From NCBI RefSeq assembly GCF_001684975.1, contig NZ_MAYH01000012.1, positions 718,242 through 782,241 on the forward strand: a stretch of DNA of 64,000 nt. The letters are read 5' to 3'. Positions 49,911 to 59,200 of this stretch are shown here, piece by piece (within the stretch, counting starts at the first letter, position 1; every line of letters starts with the position of its first letter). Under the pieces are notes generated by a model, which saw nothing but the letters and a program-made list of their open reading frames with translations, had not been told where the DNA came from and made no database searches. A program made the translations under genes and the position numbers. The stretch is from Chryseobacterium artocarpi. GTDB taxonomy: Bacteria > Bacteroidota > Bacteroidia > Flavobacteriales > Weeksellaceae.

Positions 49911-50672
49911 TTAAGTGTATTCAAAGCAGATTACCGCCTTTTTAATTGAATCATCATGGAATAAAAAAATCTGATCAGCCGCATTTTGCTGAAAATCATA
50001 CCCTTCAATACAAGCAATGTAATCCAATAACTTCTCGTTCAGATAAGGTTTGTTGATAAGATTTTCTCCACCAAAATGACTGTCTTCAAGACTATTTTTC
50101 TCAGTATTAAGTTCCTCAAATATTCCATACAATTTATTCTCAGCCCTTTCAATCATGTAATCTGAATGTTCATCATTTTCAAGGTCTTCAACGGTTAATT
50201 GACGAAGCCTTTCAAGCCTTCGAATATCATCCACGGTAAGTCCGGGTCTGTAAGAGTATTTGTCATACAGTTTACCATGTTTGTTGTAATAAGCTTTTTT
50301 GAGTTCGTACATGGCTTCATTCATATTATATTCAATGTCGAGATCAGAAAATTCTTCACCGTATTGATCTGGTGTAATTTCAGTAGAGGTTTGGAAGTAA
50401 TTCCAATCTGCATCGAATTTATATTTGCCATCAATGATATCAAACCCAAGCATATCAGCTTTAGTAAACTGAGTATGAGATTCTTCACGTCCTTCTCCCA
50501 CACAGCCATCATAAATTTCCTTTACAGAAACAATATGAAGCCATTCATTTTTTGACGGGTCAATAAGTTGGAGATTAAAAGAACAAATTGGGAGAAAGTA
50601 TTTTTTGTGATTCTCCAGATCGTCATAGAATACATCTTCATAAGCTGGAAAAATTTTGATCAGTTCACTCAT
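49911..50672 (-). CDS. Unrecognised acidic soluble protein
   Basis: This 253-residue protein has no signal peptide or membrane segment. It is strongly acidic, with 'YSYRPGLTVDDIRRLERLRQ' in a central helical part and a C-terminal 'GYDFQQNAADQIFLFHDDSI'. The size and acidity recall immunity-type proteins, but no family signature can be named. It is co-directional with the small cysteine-rich gene just downstream. Confidence 0.65.
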   Translation of the reverse strand: MSELIKIFPAYEDVFYDDLENHKKYFLPICSFNLQLIDPSKNEWLHIVSVKEIYDGCVGEGREESHTQFTKADMLGFDIIDGKYKFDADWNYFQTSTEITPDQYGEEFSDLDIEYNMNEAMYELKKAYYNKHGKLYDKYSYRPGLTVDDIRRLERLRQLTVEDLENDEHSDYMIERAENKLYGIFEELNTEKNSLEDSHFGGENLINKPYLNEKLLDYIACIEGYDFQQNAADQIFLFHDDSIKKAVICFEYT

Positions 50673-50809
50673 GGAATCGAAATTAATTTTTAAAATGATT
50701 TAGTGTTACAACATTTTGCTGTTCTTCAAAAATACAAATTAATTAAAGGAAAATCCAAGAGTTTATGCAAGTCTGAGGAGAAGAGAGAGTTTATTGTATG
50801 ATAAAAAAT

Positions 50810-50916
50810 AAACCATTAAGATTGTTTTAGAAAGTAAGAAAAATCAAGATAAGCACCCTTCTTACAGTGAAGCTACTCTTAACTTTCCTTAAAGCCTTAT
50901 TAAATCTTAATGGTTT
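50810..50916. repeat. 107-bp element with 14-bp perfect terminal inverted repeats
   Basis: AAACCATTAAGATT at 50810-50823 and AATCTTAATGGTTT at 50903-50916 are perfect inverted repeats. The interior is purine-rich on the left and pyrimidine-rich on the right, and could pair weakly. There is no coding capacity. It looks like a MITE-like or REP-like dispersed element. A role in ending the phytase transcript is possible, since the phytase stop codon lies 11 bases away at 50927. Confidence 0.7.
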
Positions 50917-50926
50917 TTAAAAAATA

Positions 50927-51964
50927 TTATTTTGTAGCTTTTACAGCCTCTTGAATTCTGTCTTCAATCAATCTCCAGTCATACAAATGGAAAACTCTGC
51001 CATTACTCATTGCCACAAACACACCTTTAGGGAATTTTGGTCCCAAATTAACGTTTGTCACTTCTGAACCATCGCTTTCAATTGTTGAAACCGGTATTTC
51101 TGCAATTCTGCCTTTTGCCGGATCTTCCCTTAAATAAATATTAAACGTATCATTCTGCTGATTGGAAACCAAAATATATCCCGTATTTTCAGAAGTAGGA
51201 TAAATAGAAATTCCTTCCACATCAGATTTGAAATCACCTTGCCCGAAAACCAGAAGCTCTTCATTTCCTTTTGCCGGATCTGCATAATATTGGTGTACTC
51301 CAAACTGTTCATCCGAATAATAAATATATCCTTTTTCATCGTCTACAGCAATACTTTCAATCTCTTTTAAGCCACTGTATTTTCCGAATTTACGAACAAC
51401 TTCTCCTGTAATGCTTCCGTTTTTTTCCGAAAGCTTATATTGCCAAAGATAGCGGTCTTTAGGTCCGGATTTTCTTCCTGCAATAACAAAAAGATCTCCT
51501 GTTTGCGGATTTTTATACATCGAAATTCCCATCGGACCACGTTCAGTTTCTCCTTCGAATACAGAAATTTCTCCAACTTCTTTCAGCTCTGGAAGTGAAT
51601 AAAATTTTACCTTGTTGGTTTCACGTTCTGTAACCGCAGCAATATCTGTTTTTTTTCCGTTTAAAGAAAAACCATACTCAATATCTACATTATTAGGACG
51701 TTTAAGTCCCAAAACTTTGTGTATAATTTTACCATTGAGATCAAATGCATACAATCCACCATCAGTATCTTTGTCTGTCCCGATGATAATACTTTTGGAA
51801 GCATCTGCAGGATTAATCCATATTGCCGGATCATCGGTATCATGAACAACGGTTTCGGTAATAACGGTTGGTTTTAATTTCTGTCCTATTTGTTTCTGCC
51901 CTGTACAGCTGATCACTAAAGGAAAAACTGTAAGTGCTGTGATATAATATGTTATCTTTTTCAT
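50927..51964 (-). CDS. Beta-propeller phytase lipoprotein
   Basis: This 345-residue lipoprotein has lipobox 'PLVISC', Cys20. The sequence has the diagnostic blocks of beta-propeller phytases: 'DTDDPAIWINPADASKSIII' near 43-62, 'TDKDTDGGLYAFDLNGKI' near 64-81, 'RPNNVDIEYGF' near 89, 'EIESIAVDDEKGYIYYSDEQ' near 207. This calcium-dependent enzyme releases phosphate from phytate. It lies 1 base after the stop codon of a TonB receptor gene and is co-transcribed with it, which points to a phytate or organic-phosphate scavenging pair. Confidence 0.9.
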   Translation of the reverse strand: MKKITYYITALTVFPLVISCTGQKQIGQKLKPTVITETVVHDTDDPAIWINPADASKSIIIGTDKDTDGGLYAFDLNGKIIHKVLGLKRPNNVDIEYGFSLNGKKTDIAAVTERETNKVKFYSLPELKEVGEISVFEGETERGPMGISMYKNPQTGDLFVIAGRKSGPKDRYLWQYKLSEKNGSITGEVVRKFGKYSGLKEIESIAVDDEKGYIYYSDEQFGVHQYYADPAKGNEELLVFGQGDFKSDVEGISIYPTSENTGYILVSNQQNDTFNIYLREDPAKGRIAEIPVSTIESDGSEVTNVNLGPKFPKGVFVAMSNGRVFHLYDWRLIEDRIQEAVKATK

Positions 51965-51965
51965 G

Positions 51966-54776
51966 TTAAAAATCGAATTTTACCCCTAAGGTAAATCTTG
52001 GTCTGTAATACTCTGCCTGTGCAGTTCTGTTTTGAATTCCCTGATAATATCTTAACGGCTGATTCGTCAGATTATTGGCTTCTGCGAAGATTCTAAGCTG
52101 TTTTGTAATTTTATAAGAAGCATTCGCATCCAGAAAGAATTGTTTATCGTAATAACGGTCGTCAAAGGATTTTCCACCCAATTCATCGATATAATGCGAG
52201 GCGTAATTCATCGAAACTCTTGCTGAAAAACGTTTGTTTTCCCAAGAAAGCGATCCGTTGAACATATGAGGAGCAGCTCCCGGGAAACCAACATCTGTTC
52301 TCTCGATACCTTCTTCATTGGTGATTCCCTTGGCTTTAGAATGTGTATAAGTATAGTTTACATAAACTCCAAGTCCCTTCCAGAAAGCTCCCGGAATGAA
52401 ATCCAATTGCCTTTGCAAAGCGACTTCAAATCCATAAATATCTACATTGTCACCATTACGCTGTTGCATAAATTTCCAGTTGCTTTCACCCGCCGGAATA
52501 GGGTTGGATTGCCCTGTAAAATCATTGGCAAAGTCATTGGCGGTATAGTTTCTTCTTGAGAAAGTATAAATAAAGTCTTTTAAGTTTTTATAAAAAATAC
52601 CTCCTGAAAGAATACCTACAGATTTAAAGTACTTTTCAGCCATAAAATCGAAATTATAAGCATAAGTAGCTTTCAAATTCGGGTTTCCTGCTGAAATAAC
52701 CTCGTCTTCAGAAATTACATTAAGATAAGGAACCAGTGAATAGTAATTCGGACGGGCAAGAGCGGTAGTAAATGCTGCACGAAGTACCAGATCCTGAACC
52801 GGAACATACTTGAAAGATACATTCGGAAGTACGTTTGTGTAAGTATTGGTATTGTTGATTTTTCCAACAAGGTCACTTTCATTCAAAACATAATTTCCTG
52901 TATAATCGATGGTGGTAGATTCAATTCTTGCTCCCACAATCATGGAAAGTTTATCATTGAAATCCTGATCCCAACGGATATATCCCGCATAAATCTGCTC
53001 TTTTGCACTATAATTATTGGAAAGGAATTTCGATGGCTTCAGTTTTCCTTTAAATAAACCTGAATTAAATAAATCAAGACCTCCTAAATATGCAGGATCT
53101 ACAAATGCTCCCGGAACATAGTTTCCTGCCTGAAAATTTTTCCCGTCGAGATTTACTGTAGGAACAGAAAGCAGGCTTCCCATATTATTTACAGGCTCAA
53201 AAGCATAAAAATCATTATCTCTTTCCTTTTCTTTTAAACGCATACGGAAACCTGTACGAAGTCTTCCTTTTTGGTCTTCAATCACAGAGAAAGGAAAACG
53301 TACATTTACTTTGGCTCCAAATTCTTTTTCCTGTGTAAAACTGTTGGCATCCGAAAGGTCACTTAGTTTATAGCTTCCTAAATTATCCGTTGCAAGAAGA
53401 TTGATTATTGGTTTTCTCGGGTCGCTAAGGTCCGGAGAGAAAGTCATTTTACTGTTTTCAAACTCTATATAACGTTGATGAGGTTTATCTTCGCTGGCGA
53501 TGGCATAATTCATAGACCAGTCAAGATCCACTTTAGAACCCAATAAATGTTCACCTCTTAAAGCATAATTCTGAACCTTTTGTTTTTCAAGTCGGGTATT
53601 ATCGTTATCAGCATCTCCGCCTTTGTTTTGCCTTGTGATACTGCCTTTCCAGCCGGTGATTTCGGATTCATCAGTATTATAAACCGGTTTTATTTTATAT
53701 CCCAGCGCAAAACGATTTTCTTTGTCATTCCTGAAGTTGTACATGGCTGAAGCATAGATTTTATTTCTGGAATTGAATTCATAATCCATATTCAAATCAA
53801 AACTATGCCTGATACGATGCTCGTTATAATGACGCACACCCATTTTACTTATATAAACGGTTTTTGCCGCATCATTAGCCTGGCTCCATACAGGTTCTAT
53901 ATTGTCTGAACCAAAATTATTATTGTTATAAGAAAAACTGAATACAGCACCTAATTTTTTATCTAAAAAACGGTTCCCATAGACAAACCCGGCAGTATAG
54001 TTTCCTTTTTCACGGATAGGATTATAACCTCCGGCAAGTGTTGCAGAAATTCTCTGTCCGTTAGGAGAAGCCCTTGTAATAAGGTTTACAGAACCTCCGA
54101 TAGCATCTGCATCCATATCTGGAGTTAAGGTTTTATTCACTTCAATGGTTGAAATCATGTCGGAAGGAATAAGATCCATCTGAACATTCCGGTTATCACC
54201 CTCAGCAGACGGAATTCTGTCACCATTCAGAGTTACGGAATTCAAGTTGGGAGCAAGTCCTCTGATGATAAGATTTCTGGCTTCACCCTGATCGTTTTGT
54301 ATGGTAATTCCCGGAACTCTTTTCAAGGCGTCTCCGATATTCGCATCTGGAAAACGTCCTATTTGGTCTGAAGAAATGACATTGGTAATATTAGAATTGT
54401 TTTTCTGCTTGTTCAAAGCTCTTGCCTGATTTTTTAAAGTAGCTCCAGACACTACAACTTCTGCAATGGATGTTTCTTTTTTATCAAAAATAATATTTTG
54501 CCTTGTATTCTTTTCAGGTTCTACGATGACGTTGTATTCGTGCGTTCCGTAGCCAAGATAATCGATTTTCATGGTGTAGTTTCCGGGAGGAACATTCAGG
54601 AAAACAAAATTTCCATGATCATCGGAAGTTGTATAAATATTTCCAGGGCTTAAGGAGATTTTGGCTCCTGGCAGGGCTATTCTGGCGTCGTCATTAATGT
54701 TTCCGGAGAGAGTACCGGTTTGTGCATAGAAAAATAGAGAGGCACAAAATAAAACAGATGTAAAAATTTTCTTCAC
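51966..54776 (-). CDS. TonB-dependent receptor paired with phytase
   Basis: This 936-residue outer-membrane receptor has a signal peptide ending 'CASLFFYAQ', then a carboxypeptidase-regulatory-like domain ('GTLSGNINDDARIALPGAKI', about 22-105). The plug follows ('IGDALKRVPGITIQNDQGEA', 'VNKTLTPDMDADAIGGSVNL', about 130-240), then a barrel ending 'RPRFTLGVKFDF' with terminal Phe. There is no STN domain and no SusD partner. The operon partner is a phytase, so the likely cargo is phytate, an inositol phosphate or a related phosphate compound. A Pho-box-like operator could not be identified upstream. Confidence 0.9.
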   Translation of the reverse strand: MKKIFTSVLFCASLFFYAQTGTLSGNINDDARIALPGAKISLSPGNIYTTSDDHGNFVFLNVPPGNYTMKIDYLGYGTHEYNVIVEPEKNTRQNIIFDKKETSIAEVVVSGATLKNQARALNKQKNNSNITNVISSDQIGRFPDANIGDALKRVPGITIQNDQGEARNLIIRGLAPNLNSVTLNGDRIPSAEGDNRNVQMDLIPSDMISTIEVNKTLTPDMDADAIGGSVNLITRASPNGQRISATLAGGYNPIREKGNYTAGFVYGNRFLDKKLGAVFSFSYNNNNFGSDNIEPVWSQANDAAKTVYISKMGVRHYNEHRIRHSFDLNMDYEFNSRNKIYASAMYNFRNDKENRFALGYKIKPVYNTDESEITGWKGSITRQNKGGDADNDNTRLEKQKVQNYALRGEHLLGSKVDLDWSMNYAIASEDKPHQRYIEFENSKMTFSPDLSDPRKPIINLLATDNLGSYKLSDLSDANSFTQEKEFGAKVNVRFPFSVIEDQKGRLRTGFRMRLKEKERDNDFYAFEPVNNMGSLLSVPTVNLDGKNFQAGNYVPGAFVDPAYLGGLDLFNSGLFKGKLKPSKFLSNNYSAKEQIYAGYIRWDQDFNDKLSMIVGARIESTTIDYTGNYVLNESDLVGKINNTNTYTNVLPNVSFKYVPVQDLVLRAAFTTALARPNYYSLVPYLNVISEDEVISAGNPNLKATYAYNFDFMAEKYFKSVGILSGGIFYKNLKDFIYTFSRRNYTANDFANDFTGQSNPIPAGESNWKFMQQRNGDNVDIYGFEVALQRQLDFIPGAFWKGLGVYVNYTYTHSKAKGITNEEGIERTDVGFPGAAPHMFNGSLSWENKRFSARVSMNYASHYIDELGGKSFDDRYYDKQFFLDANASYKITKQLRIFAEANNLTNQPLRYYQGIQNRTAQAEYYRPRFTLGVKFDF

Positions 54777-54897
54777 TTTCTTTTAATTAGATTAAAATCT
54801 TAACGAAATTAAACGATTGTTTGGAAAAAGGTTTGAAGTGAAAATTAACATTGTTTTAAGATTTGTTAATACAGGAGTGAGGTCATTACCTACTTAT

Positions 54898-55281
54898 TTA
54901 AATTTCAGAACCCAGATTTTTTGCTGTAATATTTCCTTCAATCAATAAGGTTAATTCATCACATTTTATAACTTTTTCATCTTCAATGGTAAACTCTGCC
55001 AATACTTTATGGCGAACAATACTGCCATCTTTTAAAACTGATTTTGCAATATGTTTAGTGAAAATTATATTTCCGTTTTCAGCATAGCTGAGGATTTCTA
55101 TATTTTGTTTAGCTACCTTTTCTTTGAGCTTTTTTATATGTAAAATAAATTCTGCATAATTTAATGGTGTGTGATCTACCAATTGAATGTATTCTTTTGA
55201 GAAGTATTTTTCTATCAATGACTGGTCAAATACAGGATTCTCTAATACATCACGGAAAAGTTGGTGGATAAAATGTTTCAT
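54898..55281 (-). CDS. NTF2/SnoaL-like domain protein
   Basis: This 127-residue single-domain protein has the alpha+beta pattern of the NTF2-like superfamily. N-terminal helices ('LFRDVLENPVFDQSLIEKYF') are followed by 'SKEYIQLVDHTPLNYAEFIL' and four strands with 'HKVLAEFTIEDEKVIKCDEL'. Such proteins are ketosteroid-isomerase-like enzymes or small ligand binders, and no specific role can be given. It is monocistronic, with a -7 box candidate at 55301-55308. Confidence 0.8.
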   Translation of the reverse strand: MKHFIHQLFRDVLENPVFDQSLIEKYFSKEYIQLVDHTPLNYAEFILHIKKLKEKVAKQNIEILSYAENGNIIFTKHIAKSVLKDGSIVRHKVLAEFTIEDEKVIKCDELTLLIEGNITAKNLGSEI

Positions 55282-55300
55282 ATGTTTGTTATTATAAGGA

Positions 55301-55308
55301 CAAAATTA
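55301..55308 (-). promoter_or_regulatory. Candidate -7 box of the NTF2-like gene
   Basis: TAATTTTG on the minus strand fits TAnnTTTG, 19 bases before the start codon. No -33 TTG is at the standard spacing. The gap 55309-55580 shows no gene. Confidence 0.35.
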
Positions 55309-55580
55309 CATTCACATTTTAGGTAGAAACGATAACATTTGTAAACAGTTTTCTGAGAAAATATTTATTGTAAAAGCCTTATAGGTTTATGTCTGTTGTA
55401 AAAAATCTCTACATGTGTACATCCAAATCAATAGGTATGAGCTTTAGCCCATTCAAATAAAAAAACAAAATCAATAGGCTTTAGCCAAAACCTAGAATTA
55501 TAAGCAAATAGTAAAGCTGCATTTCAATTATTTTCCCAAATTGCATCAAGAAAACAACCAACATTAATAGTAATCAGCAT

Positions 55581-56181
55581 ATGAGCCAGTTTCCGGAAAT
55601 TTTATCAGACGAAAAATGCAAAAGAAAAACATCCAGACTTTAGAAATGCTTTGTTTAGTCTTGAAAGTAAACACGTCAGTCCTGAAAATGTTGACACTCT
55701 AATTAAAATTTATACAACAACAAAGCAAATTGACTATCGGAATAAGATTTAAAAGCTTCTGTATGATCAAAAAGATCCTAAACTTCATTCATTTTTTGAA
55801 CTTGCTTTTAAAAAAGAAAGGTATCTGGATATGAAAGTGTATGCATTACGTGGACTCATTCAGTTTTCAGATGAAAAGAGTATTGAGAAACTGATCAGCA
55901 CGTTTAAAATTACCTTGGCGAAACGTGAGCAGACAACACCTTATAACTATCAGGAATATGAGCTGTTAAAAAGGAAAAATGCACTTCCGTTCTTGGTTGA
56001 AAAATATAATTATCCTTCAATTAAAGAGTTATTACAACAGGTTAATGAGCAATATGACAGGATGCCGGCTGCTTTTAAAGGACACTTTACAATAGATGAA
56101 GCTGGGAATTTTGTTCATTTGAGAACACCTGTTGAAAGTTCAAAAATGATCAGGGCTTTTTTTGATGAAAATAAAATATAG
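55581..56181 (+). pseudogene. Decayed gene for a helical (HEAT-like) protein
   Basis: The open frame 55831-56181 (116 codons) is only the C-terminal part. The same reading frame continues upstream to about 55618 (AKEKHPDFRNALFSLE...), interrupted by an in-frame TAA at 55750-55752. Before that, the N-terminus starting MSQFPEILSDEK (ATG at 55581) is in another frame, so a frameshift lies near 55612-55618. One stop and one frameshift in otherwise good coding sequence indicate a pseudogene. The product ('AYALRGLIQFSDEKSIEKL'-like repeats) resembles helical-repeat proteins, but no family is assigned. A sequencing error could explain one lesion but hardly both. Confidence 0.75.
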
Positions 56182-56196
56182 AGAAAGTTTCTCCCA

Positions 56197-56229
56197 ATAA
56201 AAAACCGCATTGAAATAAATTCAATGCGG
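56197..56229 (-). terminator. Terminator of the giant repeat-protein gene
   Basis: CCGCATTGAA (56205-56214) pairs perfectly with TTCAATGCGG (56220-56229) around a 5-base loop. The T-rich tail is on the minus strand, so it serves the gene that ends at 56262. Confidence 0.8.
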
Positions 56230-56261
56230 CATAATCAGTCTGTTTTTATAAAGTGCAAATC

Positions 56262-59200
56262 CTAGTCATTGTCTACTCGGATCCATTTACCGTTTTCTAT
56301 ACCTTCATAGAAATGATCGTTATGGTAAATAATAGCTCCCTGAATATGTGGTTTATTGCTTGGTAGGGTAAGAGTTTCAGGTAAAGCAGCGGTATTTCGG
56401 ATCATAAATACCTCATTATTTTCTTTTACTACAATTCCCGTTCCTGAAATAAGTCTGGTTACTCCTGCATCCGTTGGTGGGTTAGATACTATGGAAGGCG
56501 TAAGCTCTGTTAAACGTCTTGCTCCTGTAGAAGCTGTACAGCCTCTCAGTACATTATCCATTAGCATCATGACACCCGGAGTAGGGCAGTCAGGGTTTAC
56601 ATTCACTGAGATTTCTTTATTGCTGATTTCAGCCGGACAAGATTTTCCAGTGGCAAACAGAATGTTTTTCAGACGATACACAAATGTTCCGATCTGGTCT
56701 TTTGGATGAAGAATAATAGCTTCACCATTAGCTGCGGAAGTAATGTTTTGATCAGGACCTCCATTCACACTGTAAGTGAAAATATAGGTTTGAGCAAGAG
56801 AACCTTTAAATTTTACCTGTACATCTCCTGAAGGCTGCTTTACAACACTTGTTGCTGAAGATGTACTGCTGTCTACCGGTAGTGCAACCGAAGAAATTGT
56901 AAAATTCTCTGTTATATTACATCCATCCTGACTATAAGTAACACTTACTTTGTAATCTCCTGGTTGTGTAAATGTAACTATGGGACTTGTGCTCATTACT
57001 CCTGCGTTTGGAGCATTTAGTTTTGTCCATGTATAAGTTGCATTAGGATCGGTTCCGTATAGCGTTGAAGCATCATAAGTTTTTGGGAATTCCGAAGCAC
57101 ATAGTACTTTGTTTCCTCCGAAACCTGCTGCCTGAACGTCTGTAGGAACTATAGCAAGATTAACGGTATTTCCCAAATCCTGACTGTTTCCAAAAGCATT
57201 TACCGGACGTGAGAAATTCATATCCCTGATAGACGCATAGAACATTGTGTAAGTAGCCGTAGGATCAAGACTGATATTATTCTGCCCAGCTGTTGATTTG
57301 ATGACGGAAATCCTGTTACATGGAGTTCCTGTCATAAATAAATTCTCAGTGACTGTCTGGCTGTTTTCTATCTGATAAGATCCAGGATTAAAATACAAGG
57401 TTTTGTATTTTCCTGAAGAGCTCAATGTACTTACACTATTGGTAGTGGTGCTACCAAGGAAAGTCATTTTGTTGAAATTCCAGACCTTTGTTCCAGTGTT
57501 TACAATTCCGTCTTTCCAAACTGTAAGGTCTCCAAAATTGAAACCAGTTGGAGTATTGGTCGTAAAATATCCCATATCTGCTTTTGCTGCATCAGCATTT
57601 ACAGTTAGCTGATTATTACCAGAAGAGATAAGGAAATAAGGACTGTAAAAATTATAATAAGGAAGGGATGGCATATAATAATTTGGAGTTCCCACGCTAT
57701 TAGTTCTGGTTCCTGTAATGACAGATTGCCCAAGATCTACAACCGGATTATTATTGATGGATTGATTCCAGCTGAAATTCACCAACGTCATAGGATGGTT
57801 ATTGGTCTTAAATCCTGCTGCATTAAGAAAATTAATATCACCCTGATATGGACTTTTCAGTTCGAAATAATCCTGAGAATTAATATTCAGGTGTATAAAG
57901 GCACCTTTTGTATCAATATATCGTGTTCTTCCTGTAGAAGTTCCGGGAAACATAACGATATTACGAGTCAATCCAAAGCTAGACATTGGAACCACTACTT
58001 TTACATCACTTTGTAAGGTAAGATTTCCATAAACACTAAGATAATAAGGATTCCCTCCATCTGTGGTAAAATCAAGAACCGGTTGATTGGGGGCATTATT
58101 GAAGGTGATATTATTAGCTTTTGAAAGATAAGTTCCTCTGATCTGTATTTTATTCAAAATGGATGTAAACCCTGAATTCTGATCAAAGAATACATTGTCA
58201 ATTGCAGTTGGAATATCACACGCAGACACCGGAGTGCCGCCTGAAGTTAATGACCAGTGTTGAGGGTCTCTCCATAATCCCTGTCCTCCGATCCAGTAAA
58301 GATTTCTTGATACAGAAGGAATCACATCCTGAAAATTAATCCCGCTATTTCCTCCAAGGTCTGTACTTGATGTAGCAGTATATGTTTGTCCACCAGAAGA
58401 AGAGATGGATTTTATCTGTACTTTATCTATTACATAATTGGATGGATTGGAGCTGTAATTAGGAAGGATTAAAGTTCGCGGCTGAGCGGGTGATGAAGCT
58501 AAAGTAATACGATCTAAACAGTCACCCAGAATTTTTAATGATTGGCTTACCTGTAAATTGCCTTCTAAAGAAACATTATTATTCTTTTCAATAGTCAGAT
58601 TATTGACTGACATTGATGTTTTTAGAAGAATGGAAGGATTTACCTTATCAAGTCTTGAAGCTATTGCTGAGTGGATGATAAAATTATTAATGACTCCGCC
58701 AGGAAAATTAAAAGAAATAATATAATCTGTATTAGTTGTCGTATTGGTGTATTCTATTTTTTCAAAATAATGGTTTTGATTACTGAATGCAATATCAGCC
58801 TCAGAGCCTCCACTGGATTTGAATAATTTGATCACACTGTTGGTCGTGTTTACAACGGGTTGTTTGGTATTGATGGAAAAGCTGTTGTTCACTGTAAGAT
58901 CAGCGTTATCCATTATCAGTTTTGCACCGTTTAAATTAAAATTGCTGATATTCATTAGGGTACCACTAATATCCAAAATGTTACCTGCAATATCCGTTTG
59001 GGAAATGTTTGAGCTACTGCTAAGATCATACTGTGATGTTCCTCTGTTCATTTTCCATTGAGCATCACCTGAAAAGGTTAAAGAAGTTGAAGCACCATTG
59101 GGAGTTACATTTTTTAAAGTACCTGTAGGTTTATTGATATTAACAAACGTAAAGCCGCTGAAGTATCCGGCATCATAATATCCGGCATGTAGCACCATAT

